Shown piece after piece: positions 44,278-54,408 of a stretch of 64,000 bases of DNA. Position 1 is the stretch's first letter; each line of letters opens with the position of its first letter. The DNA comes from Vibrio sp. FE10 (GTDB lineage: Bacteria; Pseudomonadota; Gammaproteobacteria; Enterobacterales; Vibrionaceae), in contig NZ_AP028067.1 of NCBI RefSeq assembly GCF_030297155.1, positions 620,001-684,000 of the forward strand, written 5' to 3'. A program made the position numbers and the translations under genes. A model generated the notes under the pieces. It did not search any database and was not told where the DNA came from. It saw only the letters and a list, made by a program, of their open reading frames with translations.

Positions 44278-44655
44278 ATGGCATATAGCGAAAAAGTAAT
44301 TGATCACTACGAAAACCCACGTAACGTAGGTTCGTTTGATAAAGAAGACCCAAGTGTAGGTAGCGGCATGGTTGGCGCACCGGCTTGTGGTGACGTAATG
44401 AAACTGCAAATCAAAGTATCTGCAGAAGGTATTATTGAAGACGCAAAATTCAAGACTTACGGTTGCGGTAGCGCAATCGCTTCTAGCTCACTAGTTACAG
44501 AGTGGGTTAAAGGCAAAAGTATTGATGAAGCAGCTGCTATTAAAAACTCTGAAATCGCAGAAGAGCTTGAGTTGCCACCAGTGAAAGTTCACTGTTCAAT
44601 TCTTGCTGAAGATGCGATCAAAGCAGCTGTTGCGGATTACAAAAAGAAGCACTAA
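44278..44655 (+). CDS. iscU: IscU, iron-sulfur scaffold
   Basis: IscU is the scaffold on which IscS-derived sulfur and iron assemble into [2Fe-2S] clusters. The 125-residue protein has its three ligand cysteines at Cys37 (GAPACGD), Cys63 (YGCGSA) and the one in KVHCSI near 106, with the conserved Asp39. The HscA-binding motif LPPVK lies at about residues 99-103. It follows iscS by 33 bases. A hairpin separates it from iscA. Confidence 0.99.
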   Translation: MAYSEKVIDHYENPRNVGSFDKEDPSVGSGMVGAPACGDVMKLQIKVSAEGIIEDAKFKTYGCGSAIASSSLVTEWVKGKSIDEAAAIKNSEIAEELELPPVKVHCSILAEDAIKAAVADYKKKH

Positions 44656-44698
44656 TCGCTTCAATACCGTAATCACGTCGACAAAATAAGTAATATTT

Positions 44699-44719
44699 GG
44701 GAGCACCCTTTGTGCTCCC
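44699..44719 (+). repeat. Hairpin between iscU and iscA
   Basis: GGGAGCAC (44699-44706), loop CCTTT and GTGCTCCC (44712-44719) form a perfect eight-pair stem with no T-run inside the operon. It is probably an mRNA stability or partial-termination element. Confidence 0.75.
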
Positions 44720-44758
44720 ACCTGAGTTCTCAATTTATATAAAACACAAGGTTGTAGT

Positions 44759-45082
44759 ATGGCCATCACCATGACAGATACGGCAGCAAGCCGAGTTCAA
44801 GCTTTCCTAGATAACCGTGGTAAAGGTCTCGGGTTACGCTTAGCAGTAAAAACTACTGGCTGTTCGGGTATGGCGTATGTACTGGAATTCGTTGACGAGC
44901 TCAACGAAGAAGACGAAGTGTTTGAGCACTCAGGTGTTAAGGTCATCATTGATCCAAAGAGCCTAGTATACCTAGACGGTACTGAGCTTGATTATGTAAA
45001 AGAAGGCCTAAACGAAGGTTTTGAATTCAACAACCCGAACGCGAAAGGCGAATGTGGTTGTGGTGAGAGCTTCAATGTTTAA
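44759..45082 (+). CDS. iscA: IscA, A-type iron-sulfur carrier
   Basis: IscA is an A-type carrier that delivers clusters to apo-proteins. The 107-residue protein has the three conserved cysteines: one in TTGCSGMAY near residue 35, and the pair in the C-terminal GECGCGESF near 99 and 101. It sits between two hairpins in the isc operon (44699 and 45121), unlike the closely spaced genes around it. Confidence 0.97.
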   Translation: MAITMTDTAASRVQAFLDNRGKGLGLRLAVKTTGCSGMAYVLEFVDELNEEDEVFEHSGVKVIIDPKSLVYLDGTELDYVKEGLNEGFEFNNPNAKGECGCGESFNV

Positions 45083-45120
45083 ACGCTTGAATCGTTAAGC
45101 GTTGTAAGCGAAGAATAAAA

Positions 45121-45144
45121 TTAGGCTCTGAACAAAGAGCCTAA
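45121..45144 (+). repeat. Hairpin between iscA and hscB
   Basis: TTAGGCTCT (45121-45129), loop GAACAA and AGAGCCTAA (45136-45144) form a perfect nine-pair stem without a T-run, 19 bases before hscB. Confidence 0.75.
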
Positions 45145-45162
45145 ACTTAGGACCACCTTTAC

Positions 45163-45678
45163 ATGAATCATTTCGAATTATTTGGGCTACCACTTCAGTT
45201 TCAACTGGATGGTAGCCTTCTTTCTTCTCAGTTTAGAGATCTGCAACGCCAATTCCATCCTGATAAATTTGCGATAGCTTCTGAGCGTGACCGCTTATTA
45301 GCCGTGCAAAAAGCGGCACAAATCAACGATGCGTACCAGGTCTTGAAGAATCCAATCAGCCGAGCAGAATACCTGTTGGTTCAACACGGAGAAGACATTC
45401 GTGGTGAACAACAAACCATGCAAGATCCGATGTTCCTGATGGAGCAAATGGAATTGCGTGAAGAGCTGGAAGACATCGCAGACAGTTCTGATCCTGAAGA
45501 TGCACTATTTGCATTTGAAGGCAAGGTTAGCAAAATGTATAAACAACAATTAAGTGCTATCCAACAAGAACTCGAAAGCGAAGCTTGGCTAGAAGCTGCA
45601 GACCGAGTAAGAAAGCTTAAGTTTATTGCAAAATTAAAGAATGAAATCGAATTAGTTGAAGATCGTTTGATCGGCTAG
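45163..45678 (+). CDS. hscB: HscB, Fe-S cluster J-type co-chaperone
   Basis: HscB brings IscU to the Hsp70 HscA and stimulates its ATPase. The 171-residue protein has an N-terminal J domain (about 1-75) with the HPD motif at His32-Pro33-Asp34 in FHPDKF. A C-terminal helical bundle that binds IscU contains [13 protein letters not shown]. hscA starts 22 bases after the stop. Confidence 0.98.
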   Translation: MNHFELFGLPLQFQLDGSLLSSQFRDLQRQFHPDKFAIASERDRLLAVQKAAQINDAYQVLKNPISRAEYLLVQHGEDIRGEQQTMQDPMFLMEQMELREELEDIADSSDPEDALFAFEGKVSKMYKQQLSAIQQELESEAWLEAADRVRKLKFIAKLKNEIELVEDRLIG

Positions 45679-45700
45679 TTTGTATAACAAGGACACATCC

Positions 45701-47551
45701 ATGGCACTACTTCAGATTGCAGAACCAGGGCAAAGCGCCGCTCCTCACCAGCACAAGCTTGCAGTGGGTATTGATTTAGGTACAACAAACTCGTTGGTTG
45801 CTGCAGTACGCAGTGGCGAGGCGAGCACACTCGTTGATCAACAAGGTCGAAGCATTTTACCTTCAGTTGTTCACTACCAGTCGGAATCTTATACGACTGG
45901 CGATGAAGCTCGTGCTAACGCGCAGACTGACCCTAAAAATACCATTATCTCAGTAAAGCGATTAATTGGTCGCTCACTGTCGGATATTCAACAGCGATAC
46001 CCGTCTCTGCCATATCAGTTTGAAGAAAGTGATAATGGTCTACCTGTGATCCGTACAGAACAAGGCAACAAGAACCCAATCCAGGTTTCTGCTGATATTC
46101 TACGAGCGCTTGGCCAACGTGCTGAGTCTACGCTAGGCGGTGAATTATCTGGCGCCGTGATTACGGTTCCTGCGTATTTTGATGATGCACAGCGTGCGGG
46201 TACGAAAGACGCGGCTCAACTTGCTGGTCTTCACGTGTTGCGTCTTCTTAATGAACCTACTGCGGCGGCGATTGCTTACGGTTTGGATTCAGGCAAAGAA
46301 GGCGTGATTGCGGTTTATGACCTTGGCGGTGGCACGTTTGATATCTCTATCCTACGCCTGTCTAAAGGTGTCTTTGAAGTATTAGCAACAGGTGGTGACT
46401 CTGCATTAGGCGGAGACGACTTTGACCACTTGATCGCAGAACACTTCCAAGAGCAAATGGGCTTAACAGAGCTTACAGCAGAACAGAACCGTATCCTTTT
46501 GGATGCAGCAACAGACGCTAAGATTGGTTTATCTGAAACTGAAAGCGTTGATGTAGAAGTGCTAGGTTGGTCTGGCTCGTTAACTCGTGAAGAGTTTGAA
46601 GGCATCATCAAGCCACTGGTTAAGAAAACACTGCTTTCGTGCCGTCGTGCATTGAAAGATGCCGAAGTTGACGCGGATGATGTTCTAGAAGTCGTGATGG
46701 TCGGCGGTTCAACTCGTACCTTGCTTGTACGCGAAATGGTCGGTGACTTTTTTGGTCGTACGCCATTAACCAGCATTAACCCAGATGAAGTGGTTGCGAT
46801 TGGTGCTTCTATCCAAGCGGATATCTTAGTCGGCAACAAGCCTGACTCTGAAATGCTACTGCTTGATGTTATCCCGCTTTCCCTAGGTATCGAAACTATG
46901 GGTGGCTTGGTCGAAAAGATCATTCCACGCAATACCACGATCCCTGTTGCTCGCGCACAAGAATTTACCACGTTCAAAGACGGTCAAACTGCAATGACAG
47001 TGCACACCGTGCAAGGCGAACGTGAGATGGTTGATGACTGTCGTTCATTGGCTCGTTTTGCTCTGAAAGGCATTCCACCAATGGCGGCTGGCGCGGCGCA
47101 TATTCGCGTGACTTACCAAGTGGATGCTGATGGCCTGCTATCGGTTACCGCTATGGAGAAGAGCACAGGTGTTCAAGCTGAAATTCAGGTTAAACCGTCT
47201 TACGGCTTAAGCGATAATGAAGTGGCGAACATGCTGAAAGATTCGATGACGTTTGCTAAAGAAGACATGCAAGCGCGTGCTCTAGCTGAACAACGTGTAG
47301 AAGCGGATCGTGTTATCGAAGGCCTTATTGCAGCAATGCAAGCTGATGGTGATGAGCTACTTGATGAGCAAGAAAAGCAGCAACTTCTGCAAGCTATTGA
47401 GGCACTGATTGAAGTGCGCAATGGCGAAAGCGCTGATGCCATCGAACTAGAAATTAAGAATACCGACAAAGCGAGCCAAGACTTTGCTTCTCGTCGTATG
47501 GATAAATCAATTCGAGCTGCACTGTCAGGTCAGTCAGTCGATAATATTTAA
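45701..47551 (+). CDS. hscA: HscA, Hsp70-type chaperone for Fe-S assembly
   Basis: HscA is the specialised Hsp70 that releases clusters from IscU. I start at the ATG at 45701, because it gives [17 protein letters not shown], as in E. coli, and the family length of 616; the longer frame begins at 45680. The nucleotide-binding domain has [11 protein letters not shown] near residues 24-34, [21 protein letters not shown] and VGGSTR. The substrate domain follows (about 385-500). The helical lid occupies the remainder. Confidence 0.98.
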   Translation: MALLQIAEPGQSAAPHQHKLAVGIDLGTTNSLVAAVRSGEASTLVDQQGRSILPSVVHYQSESYTTGDEARANAQTDPKNTIISVKRLIGRSLSDIQQRYPSLPYQFEESDNGLPVIRTEQGNKNPIQVSADILRALGQRAESTLGGELSGAVITVPAYFDDAQRAGTKDAAQLAGLHVLRLLNEPTAAAIAYGLDSGKEGVIAVYDLGGGTFDISILRLSKGVFEVLATGGDSALGGDDFDHLIAEHFQEQMGLTELTAEQNRILLDAATDAKIGLSETESVDVEVLGWSGSLTREEFEGIIKPLVKKTLLSCRRALKDAEVDADDVLEVVMVGGSTRTLLVREMVGDFFGRTPLTSINPDEVVAIGASIQADILVGNKPDSEMLLLDVIPLSLGIETMGGLVEKIIPRNTTIPVARAQEFTTFKDGQTAMTVHTVQGEREMVDDCRSLARFALKGIPPMAAGAAHIRVTYQVDADGLLSVTAMEKSTGVQAEIQVKPSYGLSDNEVANMLKDSMTFAKEDMQARALAEQRVEADRVIEGLIAAMQADGDELLDEQEKQQLLQAIEALIEVRNGESADAIELEIKNTDKASQDFASRRMDKSIRAALSGQSVDNI

Positions 47552-47571
47552 TAGTTAGAGAATAGATAAAC

Positions 47572-47910
47572 ATGCCAAAGATTATTGTTTTACCTCACGA
47601 AGATCTATGTCCAGAAGGCGCTGTTTTAGAAGCAAAAACTGGTGAGACGGTTCTTGATGTTGCATTGAAGGCCGGTATTGGTATTGAACACGCATGTGAG
47701 AAGTCGTGTGCATGTACTACATGTCACGTCGTGATTCGTGAAGGTTTCGACTCATTAGAAGAAAGTGATGACCTAGAAGACGACATGCTTGATAAAGCAT
47801 GGGGTCTGGAAATGGAATCTCGCCTTGGTTGCCAAGCTAAAGTCGCTGATACTGACCTAGTAGTTGAAATTCCAAAGTACACACTGAACTTAGCTTCTGA
47901 AGAGCACTAA
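47572..47910 (+). CDS. fdx: Fdx, [2Fe-2S] ferredoxin of the isc system
   Basis: This adrenodoxin-type ferredoxin supplies electrons for cluster assembly. The 112-residue protein has ligands Cys42, Cys48 and Cys51 in HACEKSCACTTC and a fourth in SRLGCQAK near residue 86. An additional Cys46 sits within the loop, as in E. coli Fdx. It follows hscA by 20 bases. Confidence 0.98.
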   Translation: MPKIIVLPHEDLCPEGAVLEAKTGETVLDVALKAGIGIEHACEKSCACTTCHVVIREGFDSLEESDDLEDDMLDKAWGLEMESRLGCQAKVADTDLVVEIPKYTLNLASEEH

Positions 47911-48002
47911 GAACTCAGCTCGACTAAACGTGTTAGTAAAACTGGCATAGAATATAAATCATTAAGATGACAAATCGTCGCTGATAAAGATAAGGAAGTG
48001 TT

Positions 48003-48203
48003 ATGAGCTTGAAATGGATTGATTCGCGAGATATTGCGATTGAGCTATGTGATTTATACCCAGAGACTGATCCTAAAACCGTACGTTTTACGGACTTGCA
48101 TCAATGGGTGTTAGATCTTGAAGATTTTGATGATGAGCCGAATCACTCGAATGAGAAAATTCTAGAGGCCATTATTTTATGCTGGATGGATGAGATGGAC
48201 TAA
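48003..48203 (+). CDS. iscX: IscX (YfhJ), small Fe-S assembly regulator
   Basis: IscX is an acidic 66-residue protein that binds IscS and iron and tunes cluster assembly. Family marks are the start [29 protein letters not shown] near residues 23-36, and the ending [12 protein letters not shown]. It lies 92 bases after fdx and is followed by a strong terminator, so it closes the isc operon. Confidence 0.97.
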   Translation: MSLKWIDSRDIAIELCDLYPETDPKTVRFTDLHQWVLDLEDFDDEPNHSNEKILEAIILCWMDEMD

Positions 48204-48280
48204 CCCTCTTGTTCTATAATTTGGCCGTTGGTTGGAATTTACCCAATATAAAACACAGCCAAGTTAACAATTCTTACTAA

Positions 48281-48309
48281 AAAAAGCGGACCTTATGGTC
48301 CGTTTTTTT
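48281..48309 (+). terminator. Terminator of the isc operon
   Basis: CGGACC (48287-48292), loop TTAT and GGTCCG (48297-48302), with AAAAA before and seven Ts after. It is strong in both orientations. Confidence 0.9.
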
Positions 48310-48410
48310 ATCAAAATGACATTTTACTTCTACATAATGCTAACATCAGAGCGCTAATGAAAAATAATCAGAATCACTCACTCAACGTGGTTCAAAGACA
48401 AGGAGAAATC

Positions 48411-49706
48411 ATGTCTACACAGATGTCAGTATTTTTAAGTCAAGAAGCTGCCCAGCCTCAGTGGGGAGCAAGAGCTATCTTATCGTTTTCGGAAGCCGGA
48501 GCGACAATTCACATTGGTGAAGGCCACGATTTAGGTGCGGTTCAACGTGCTGGTCGTACGCTTGACGGACAAGGTATCGCATTGGTTGCACTTAGCGGTG
48601 AAGGCTGGGATCTAGAAAGTGTTTGGGCTTTTTACCAAGGCTACCGTGGACCAAAGAAAAAGAATGCATTGGAGTGGGATGCTCTAGCTGAAGCTGATCA
48701 AGTTGAATTAGAAGCACGTATCCGCGCGACAGATTGGACTCGTGACATCATCAACAAAACGGCTGAAGAAGTTGCCCCTCGTCAATTAGCGACAATGGCA
48801 GCTGAATACATCAAGTCAGTGGCACCAGCAGGCACTGTTAAAGCGAAAATCGTTAAAGACAAAGATCTCCTAACTGAAGGTTGGGAAGGCATCTACGCGG
48901 TAGGCCGCGGCTCTGAACGTACTTCAGCAATGCTTCAACTGGACTTCAACCCAACTGGCGATGAAAACGCACCCGTGTTTGCTTGTCTTGTGGGTAAAGG
49001 TATCACTTTCGACTCAGGCGGTTACAGCATCAAGCCAGGTCAATTCATGACAGCAATGAAGGCTGACATGGGTGGCGCAGCAACTATTACGGGTGGTTTA
49101 GGTCTAGCGATTGAACGTGGCCTGAATAAGCGTATCAAGCTTATCCTATGTTGTGCAGAGAACATGATCTCTGGTCGTGCATTGAAGCTTGGCGACATCA
49201 TTACTTACAAAAATGGTAAGACTGTCGAGATCATGAATACCGATGCGGAAGGTCGCTTAGTTTTGGCTGATGGCCTGATGTTCGCAAGCGCGCAGAATCC
49301 AGAGTTGATCATCGACTGTGCAACGCTAACTGGCGCGGCTAAAAACGCATTAGGTAACGACTACCACGCACTATTGAGCTTTGATGATGAGTTATCTCAC
49401 CAAGCACTAACAGCTGCAAACCAAGAGAAGGAAGGCCTATGGCCATTGCCTCTTGCTGATTTCCACCGTGGTATGTTGCCTTCAAACTTTGCTGATCTTT
49501 CAAACATCAGCTCTGGTGATTACACACCGGGTGCAAGTACAGCTGCTGCGTTCCTTTCTTACTTTGTAGATGACTACAAAAAAGGTTGGATTCACATGGA
49601 CTGCGCGGGTACTTACCGTAAGTCATCAAGTGACAAGTGGGCTGCAGGCGCGACTGGTATGGGTGTTCGTACACTGGCTCGTCTTCTTATCGACCAAGCA
49701 AAATAA
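48411..49706 (+). CDS. pepB: PepB, peptidase B (M17 leucyl aminopeptidase family)
   Basis: PepB is a cytoplasmic two-metal aminopeptidase acting on short peptides. I start at the ATG at 48411, five bases after AAGGAGA, giving 431 residues against 427 in E. coli; the longer frame from 48357 has no such site. Metal-binding and catalytic motifs are [25 protein letters not shown] and the M17 signature [14 protein letters not shown] near residue 275. It lies after the isc operon but has its own region behind a terminator. Confidence 0.96.
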   Translation: MSTQMSVFLSQEAAQPQWGARAILSFSEAGATIHIGEGHDLGAVQRAGRTLDGQGIALVALSGEGWDLESVWAFYQGYRGPKKKNALEWDALAEADQVELEARIRATDWTRDIINKTAEEVAPRQLATMAAEYIKSVAPAGTVKAKIVKDKDLLTEGWEGIYAVGRGSERTSAMLQLDFNPTGDENAPVFACLVGKGITFDSGGYSIKPGQFMTAMKADMGGAATITGGLGLAIERGLNKRIKLILCCAENMISGRALKLGDIITYKNGKTVEIMNTDAEGRLVLADGLMFASAQNPELIIDCATLTGAAKNALGNDYHALLSFDDELSHQALTAANQEKEGLWPLPLADFHRGMLPSNFADLSNISSGDYTPGASTAAAFLSYFVDDYKKGWIHMDCAGTYRKSSSDKWAAGATGMGVRTLARLLIDQAK

Positions 49707-49812
49707 TAATAAGAGTGAGCGGTATTTCGATACCGCTTATTCAAAAACTCAGATCGAATGATCTTAGTAATTTCAGTATTTAATAACAAAAAAATGAAGT
49801 GAAGGAATCCCT

Positions 49813-50247
49813 ATGGCTCTAGAAAGAACGTTCTCAATTGTTAAGCCGGATGCAGTTAAGCGTAACCTTGTCGGTGAAATCTACCACCGCATTGAAAAGG
49901 CTGGCCTACAGATTATTGCCGCTAAAATGGTTTCTCTTACAGAAGCACAAGCAAGTGGCTTCTACGCAGAGCATGAAGGTAAAGAGTTCTTTGGACCACT
50001 TAAAGAGTTCATGACTTCTGGTCCTATCATGGTTCAAGTACTTGAAGGCGAAAACGCGATTGCTCGTTACCGTGAACTAATGGGTAAAACTAACCCTGAA
50101 GAAGCGGCATGCGGCACTATCCGTGCTGACTACGCAATCAGCATGCGTTACAACTCAGTACACGGCAGCGATAGCCCTGAGTCTGCGGCTCGCGAAATCG
50201 AATTCTTCTTCCCAGAATCTGAAATTTGCCCGCGTCCAGCTGAATAA
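49813..50247 (+). CDS. ndk: Ndk, nucleoside diphosphate kinase
   Basis: Ndk equalises nucleoside triphosphate pools through a phospho-histidine intermediate. The 144-residue protein starts [18 protein letters not shown]. The active-site histidine is His117 in [21 protein letters not shown] precedes the ATG. It is followed by a strong terminator. Confidence 0.98.
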   Translation: MALERTFSIVKPDAVKRNLVGEIYHRIEKAGLQIIAAKMVSLTEAQASGFYAEHEGKEFFGPLKEFMTSGPIMVQVLEGENAIARYRELMGKTNPEEAACGTIRADYAISMRYNSVHGSDSPESAAREIEFFFPESEICPRPAE

Positions 50248-50269
50248 GCAGACAACAGCAAGTATCAAC

Positions 50270-50300
50270 AAAGGCTTCACTTCGGTGAAGCCTTTTTCGT
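50270..50300 (+). terminator. Terminator after ndk
   Basis: AAAGGCTTCAC (50270-50280), loop TTCG and GTGAAGCCTTT (50285-50295), then TT. The 11-pair stem with a UUCG tetraloop is very stable. Confidence 0.93.
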
Positions 50301-50329
50301 TTCTGGTGAGTTTTAGTGTCATTCGGTAG

Positions 50330-50545
50330 TGACTAGGAACGTGGTTGGGAATCTGAGAGTGTTGTCGGAGATTCCAGATACCTCGTTTCTGGAATGACGA
50401 GCAAGTAGCGTTAGTTGGAAGGCTGAGAAGGTAACGAATAACGTAAGCTGGAGGTCGGAGAAAGGCGCGAATATTAGGTGGTTTAAGACCGTCACTTCCG
50501 AAAGCGACGGAGGAGCGTAATCGGAATTTCGCTTTGAATTGGTTA
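50330..50545. repeat. Repeat-rich intergenic sequence between ndk and rlmN
   Basis: No gene is visible in the 50248-50693 gap beyond the ndk terminator. It contains an eight-base inverted repeat, ATTCCAGA (50371-50378) and TCTGGAAT (50388-50395), ending TGGAATGACG, a form I associate with dispersed intergenic repeats in Vibrio. An imperfect direct repeat of about 22 bases (GCGTTAGTTGGAAGGCTGAGAA, then ACGTAAGCTGGAGGTCGGAGAA in shortened form, about 50409-50463) and CCGTC...GACGG (50490-50511) follow. Confidence 0.5.
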
Positions 50546-50693
50546 AACTTAAGCAGGTAAATTTGGCTGTGTGAATTTTAATCACTTAAGTTTGAATGTC
50601 TTAGTAAACACAAGGTTTTACAGTGCTTGTTGAAGTTGCGTAAAGGCTGTACAATTCGCGCCCTTAATTATTGTTCCGTCATTGAGAGGCATC

Positions 50694-51836
50694 ATGACCA
50701 CAGCTAAAGTCAATCTACTCGATTTTGATCGTAAAGGTCTTCGTAAATTTTTCACAGAAGAACTGAATGAGAAAGCGTTTCGAGCAGAGCAAGTGATGAA
50801 GTGGATTTATCACTTCGGTGTCGATGACTTCGAACAAATGAACAACATCAACAAAAAATTACGTGAGAAACTGCTGCATCGCTGTGAGATTGTTGCACCT
50901 ATCGTTTCTGAAGCTCAGCACTCTGCGGATGGCACCATTAAATGGGCTATGAGCGTTGGTGACCAAGACGTTGAAACGGTATACATCCCAGATGGTGACC
51001 GTGCGACGCTATGTGTATCTTCGCAAGTAGGTTGTGCGCTTGAATGTAAATTCTGCTCTACCGCTCAACAAGGCTTCAACCGTAACCTGAAAGTTTCAGA
51101 GATCGTTGGTCAAATCTGGCGTGCTGCACGTGAAATCGGTTTAGAGAAAGAAACGGGTCGTCGTCCAATTACTAACGTCGTAATGATGGGTATGGGTGAG
51201 CCTCTGCTGAACATGAAGAACCTAATTCCATCATTAGAGCTGATGCTTGATGATCTAGGTTTCTCACTGTCTAAGCGTCGTGTAACAGTATCAACATCTG
51301 GTGTTGTTTCTGGTCTTGATCAGATGACAGACAATATCGATGTAGCTTTGGCGATTTCTCTACACGCACCAAACGATGCACTACGTAGCCAAATCATGCC
51401 AATCAACGACCGTTGGGATATCCAAGATTTCCTAGCATCGGTTCGTCGTTACATTGCTTCTTCAAATGCTAACCGCGGTAAAGTAACGGTTGAGTACGTT
51501 CTATTGGATCATGTGAATGATGATATGGACCATGCTCGTGAACTTGCTGAGTTAATGAAAGATACGCCTTGTAAGATCAACTTGATTCCATTTAACCCTT
51601 ATCCGGGTTCGCCTTACAAGAAGCCAAGCAACTCTCGCATTGATCGCTTCCAAAAAACGCTGATGGAATACAACTACACAGTAACTGTTCGTAAAACTCG
51701 TGGTGATGATATTGATGCCGCATGTGGTCAGCTGGTTGGTGATGTTATTGATAGAACCAAGCGTACTAAAATGCTGAAAGCCGCCTCTGAAGCTAACTTA
51801 ATCGCAGGTGATGTGATTCAAGTAAAAGCGGTTTAA
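50694..51836 (+). CDS. rlmN: RlmN, dual-specificity RNA methyltransferase
   Basis: RlmN is a radical-SAM enzyme that makes 2-methyladenosine at A2503 of 23S rRNA and A37 of some tRNAs. The ATG at 50694 follows GAGAGG; a TTG-led frame begins four codons earlier. The 380-residue protein has the cluster cysteines Cys114, Cys118 and Cys121 in CALECKFC, the MGMGEPLLN motif, and the late catalytic Cys in CGQL near residue 346 that forms the methyl adduct. It needs a 4Fe-4S cluster, supplied by the isc genes just upstream. Confidence 0.98.
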   Translation: MTTAKVNLLDFDRKGLRKFFTEELNEKAFRAEQVMKWIYHFGVDDFEQMNNINKKLREKLLHRCEIVAPIVSEAQHSADGTIKWAMSVGDQDVETVYIPDGDRATLCVSSQVGCALECKFCSTAQQGFNRNLKVSEIVGQIWRAAREIGLEKETGRRPITNVVMMGMGEPLLNMKNLIPSLELMLDDLGFSLSKRRVTVSTSGVVSGLDQMTDNIDVALAISLHAPNDALRSQIMPINDRWDIQDFLASVRRYIASSNANRGKVTVEYVLLDHVNDDMDHARELAELMKDTPCKINLIPFNPYPGSPYKKPSNSRIDRFQKTLMEYNYTVTVRKTRGDDIDAACGQLVGDVIDRTKRTKMLKAASEANLIAGDVIQVKAV

Positions 51837-51853
51837 ATACCATTTAGAACGAA

Positions 51854-51892
51854 ACAAGCCAGAAGGATTCCTTCTGGCTTGTTGCTTTTCTG
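51854..51892 (+). terminator. Terminator after rlmN
   Basis: ACAAGCCAGAAGG (51854-51866), loop ATT and CCTTCTGGCTTGT (51870-51882) form a perfect 13-pair stem followed by TGCTTTTC. The following 380 bases to rodZ hold no gene that I can support. Confidence 0.88.
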
Positions 51893-52276
51893 GAAGGTGA
51901 ATTTCCAAGAATTGGATTTTTTCCCCACGCTTTCTTACATTTTTCGTTAAATTTTGGACAAAACCATGAGCTGACGGTAAATTTTGTCGAAAGTGTTTTT
52001 GCCTTGTAATGGCATTAGCTTATGATTAAATAATCTTAAATTAATTTAAGTGCTCGCTTGTTACCCGAAAATCGTCAATGTGTCTATTTAGGTTGGCTAC
52101 TTGATAAACTAGCTTCCTGAGAAAATCGCTCACCAACAGCGTGTGGTTTTCTACTTTAAGGGTTGATGAACTGGGTTGCAGGAAAAATTCCACATAGTAG
52201 GTTGTAAGATTGAGCTTAAACGAAAATAAAAAATGCTCTCATCAACCTGCGATAATTATTTAGAAGTTCACTCTCT

Positions 52277-53209
52277 ATGAACACAGAACACGAAACACAA
52301 GCACAACCGAAAGAAACTGTCGCTCCAGCAATTGAAGCGGGAACGCTGCTCAAAAATAAACGAGAATCTCTGGGTTTAACACAAAAGCAGATCTCTGATC
52401 GTTTGAAGCTGCGCGTTACGTTGATCCAGCAAATTGAAGAAAACCAATTCGAGTCCGATCAGGTTGCCACCTTTATGCGTGGTTACATTCGTTCATACGC
52501 GAAATACGTTAATCTTGATGAAAAAGTGGTGTTGAACGCGCTTCATCATTCTGGTGATGCTCAACATCAAGAACAAGAAATGCTGAGTTTTTCTCGTAAG
52601 ACAAAAACAGAGAAACATAACAGCCGTATTATGATCCTTACATGGAGCATCTTTGCTGTGATTGCGGGTATCTCATCACTTTGGTGGTGGCAGAACCAGC
52701 AGCAAGACACCTTATCTCAATCTCTCTCCAATACAGAAAGCTCAGAAGAGCTTGTGGTGGAAGAGTCTCTAGAGCCAGAATTTACGTCATTAGAAGTGAT
52801 TGAAGCTGAGCAAAACACTGTGGAGCCTTCAGCGACTGAAAGTACGGATGAACTTGCAGTGGTTAGCGCGGCTGAGGCTTCAGAGAATATCGAGCAAGCA
52901 GAACAGACACAAGACGTTGCAGAGGTTACCCCTGTAGCGGCTGAATCAGAGACAGTGACGCCTGAACCTGTAGCCAACGAGCTCGTGATGCAGTTCTCTG
53001 CAGACTGTTGGATCCAAGTTAAAGATGCGGCAGGCAAGACTTTGTCTACTGGTATCAAAAAAGCAGGTCAGACACTTAATCTTTCAGGAACTGCGCCATA
53101 CAAAGTGATTCTAGGTGCGCCAGAGGGCGTATCAATGACATTTGCAAGTGAACCCGTTGACCTTTCTGGGTATACTTCAGGCAAAGTAGCTAGAATAACC
53201 TTACCTTAG
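52277..53209 (+). CDS. rodZ: RodZ, cell-shape protein
   Basis: RodZ anchors MreB filaments to the membrane and sets rod shape. The 310-residue protein has a cytoplasmic helix-turn-helix (about 22-80, with [12 protein letters not shown]), one membrane helix (about 118-138), a long acidic Glu/Ser/Val-rich periplasmic linker (about 145-230) and a C-terminal beta domain (about 233-310) with [15 protein letters not shown]. It is followed after seven bases by ispG, so they are co-transcribed. Its leader is unusually long, about 385 bases from the preceding terminator. Confidence 0.95.
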   Translation: MNTEHETQAQPKETVAPAIEAGTLLKNKRESLGLTQKQISDRLKLRVTLIQQIEENQFESDQVATFMRGYIRSYAKYVNLDEKVVLNALHHSGDAQHQEQEMLSFSRKTKTEKHNSRIMILTWSIFAVIAGISSLWWWQNQQQDTLSQSLSNTESSEELVVEESLEPEFTSLEVIEAEQNTVEPSATESTDELAVVSAAEASENIEQAEQTQDVAEVTPVAAESETVTPEPVANELVMQFSADCWIQVKDAAGKTLSTGIKKAGQTLNLSGTAPYKVILGAPEGVSMTFASEPVDLSGYTSGKVARITLP

Positions 53210-53216
53210 AGTTTAT

Positions 53217-54338
53217 ATGCAACACGAATCTCCTATTATTCGTCGCAAATCAACCCGTATTTATGTGGGTGATGTGCCGATCGGTGATGGTGCACCAATT
53301 GCTGTGCAATCCATGACCAACACAAGAACAACTGATGTCGCCGCGACCGTTGCTCAAATTAGAGCTTTGGAAAAAGTTGGCGCTGATATCGTTCGCGTAT
53401 CTGTACCGACTATGGATGCCGCTGAAGCATTTAAGCTAATCAAGCAGCAGGTTTCTGTTCCTTTGGTGGCTGACATTCACTTCGACTACCGTATTGCCCT
53501 TAAAGTGGCAGAGTACGGTGTTGACTGTCTGCGTATTAACCCAGGTAACATCGGTAACGAAAGCCGCATTCGCTCTGTTGTGGATTGTGCTCGTGATATG
53601 AATATCCCGATTCGTATTGGTGTTAACGGCGGTTCTCTTGAAAAAGAGATCCAAGAGAAATACACAGAGCCGACAGCAGAAGCACTGGTTGAATCCGCAA
53701 TGCGTCACGTAGATATCCTAGACCGTTTGAACTTTGATCAATTTAAAGTCAGCGTTAAGGCTTCTGATGTATTCCTAGCCGTCGGTTCTTACCGTTTGCT
53801 GGCTAAGCAGATTGATCAACCTTTGCACCTTGGTATTACCGAAGCGGGTGGTGCTCGTGCTGGTTCTGTGAAATCAGCGGTAGGTTTGGGCATGCTTCTT
53901 TCTGAAGGTATCGGCGATACGCTGCGTATCTCGCTAGCGGCTGACCCTGTTGAAGAGATCAAAGTTGGTTTTGATATTCTTAAATCTTTGCGCATTCGCT
54001 CGCGTGGCATCAACTTCATTGCGTGCCCGAGCTGTTCTCGTCAAGAATTCGATGTTATTAACACCGTTAACGCTCTTGAAGAGCGCTTAGAAGACGTTAT
54101 TACTCCAATGGATGTATCAATCATCGGTTGTGTGGTGAACGGCCCTGGTGAAGCTGAAGTGTCTCACTTAGGTTTAGCGGGTAGTGCACGCAAGAGTGCC
54201 TTCTACGAAGACGGTAAACGTCAGAAAGAGCGTTTTGACAACGATGACCTTGTCGACAAGCTTGAAGCGAAGATCCGAGCAAAAGCATCGGTGCTTGATA
54301 AAGCAAATCGCATTGATGTAGAAAACTTAGAAGATTAA
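53217..54338 (+). CDS. ispG: IspG (GcpE), HMBPP synthase of the MEP pathway
   Basis: IspG reduces methylerythritol cyclodiphosphate to HMBPP, the penultimate isoprenoid step, using a 4Fe-4S cluster. The 373-residue protein begins with [20 protein letters not shown]. Cluster cysteines are Cys270 and Cys273 in CPSC and Cys305 in [11 protein letters not shown], with Glu in the last motif as fourth ligand. It lies between rodZ and hisS, the conserved order. Confidence 0.98.
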   Translation: MQHESPIIRRKSTRIYVGDVPIGDGAPIAVQSMTNTRTTDVAATVAQIRALEKVGADIVRVSVPTMDAAEAFKLIKQQVSVPLVADIHFDYRIALKVAEYGVDCLRINPGNIGNESRIRSVVDCARDMNIPIRIGVNGGSLEKEIQEKYTEPTAEALVESAMRHVDILDRLNFDQFKVSVKASDVFLAVGSYRLLAKQIDQPLHLGITEAGGARAGSVKSAVGLGMLLSEGIGDTLRISLAADPVEEIKVGFDILKSLRIRSRGINFIACPSCSRQEFDVINTVNALEERLEDVITPMDVSIIGCVVNGPGEAEVSHLGLAGSARKSAFYEDGKRQKERFDNDDLVDKLEAKIRAKASVLDKANRIDVENLED

Positions 54339-54408
54339 TACAACGCGATGGGGTGTGATTGTCTATTCGCACTAACACCTGGTCGTGAGAAATTACGGAA
54401 TAAATACT

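Noticed and set aside
46315..46977. Minus-strand frame of 220 codons
   Set aside because: It is a shadow of hscA, which has intact Hsp70 motifs on the plus strand.
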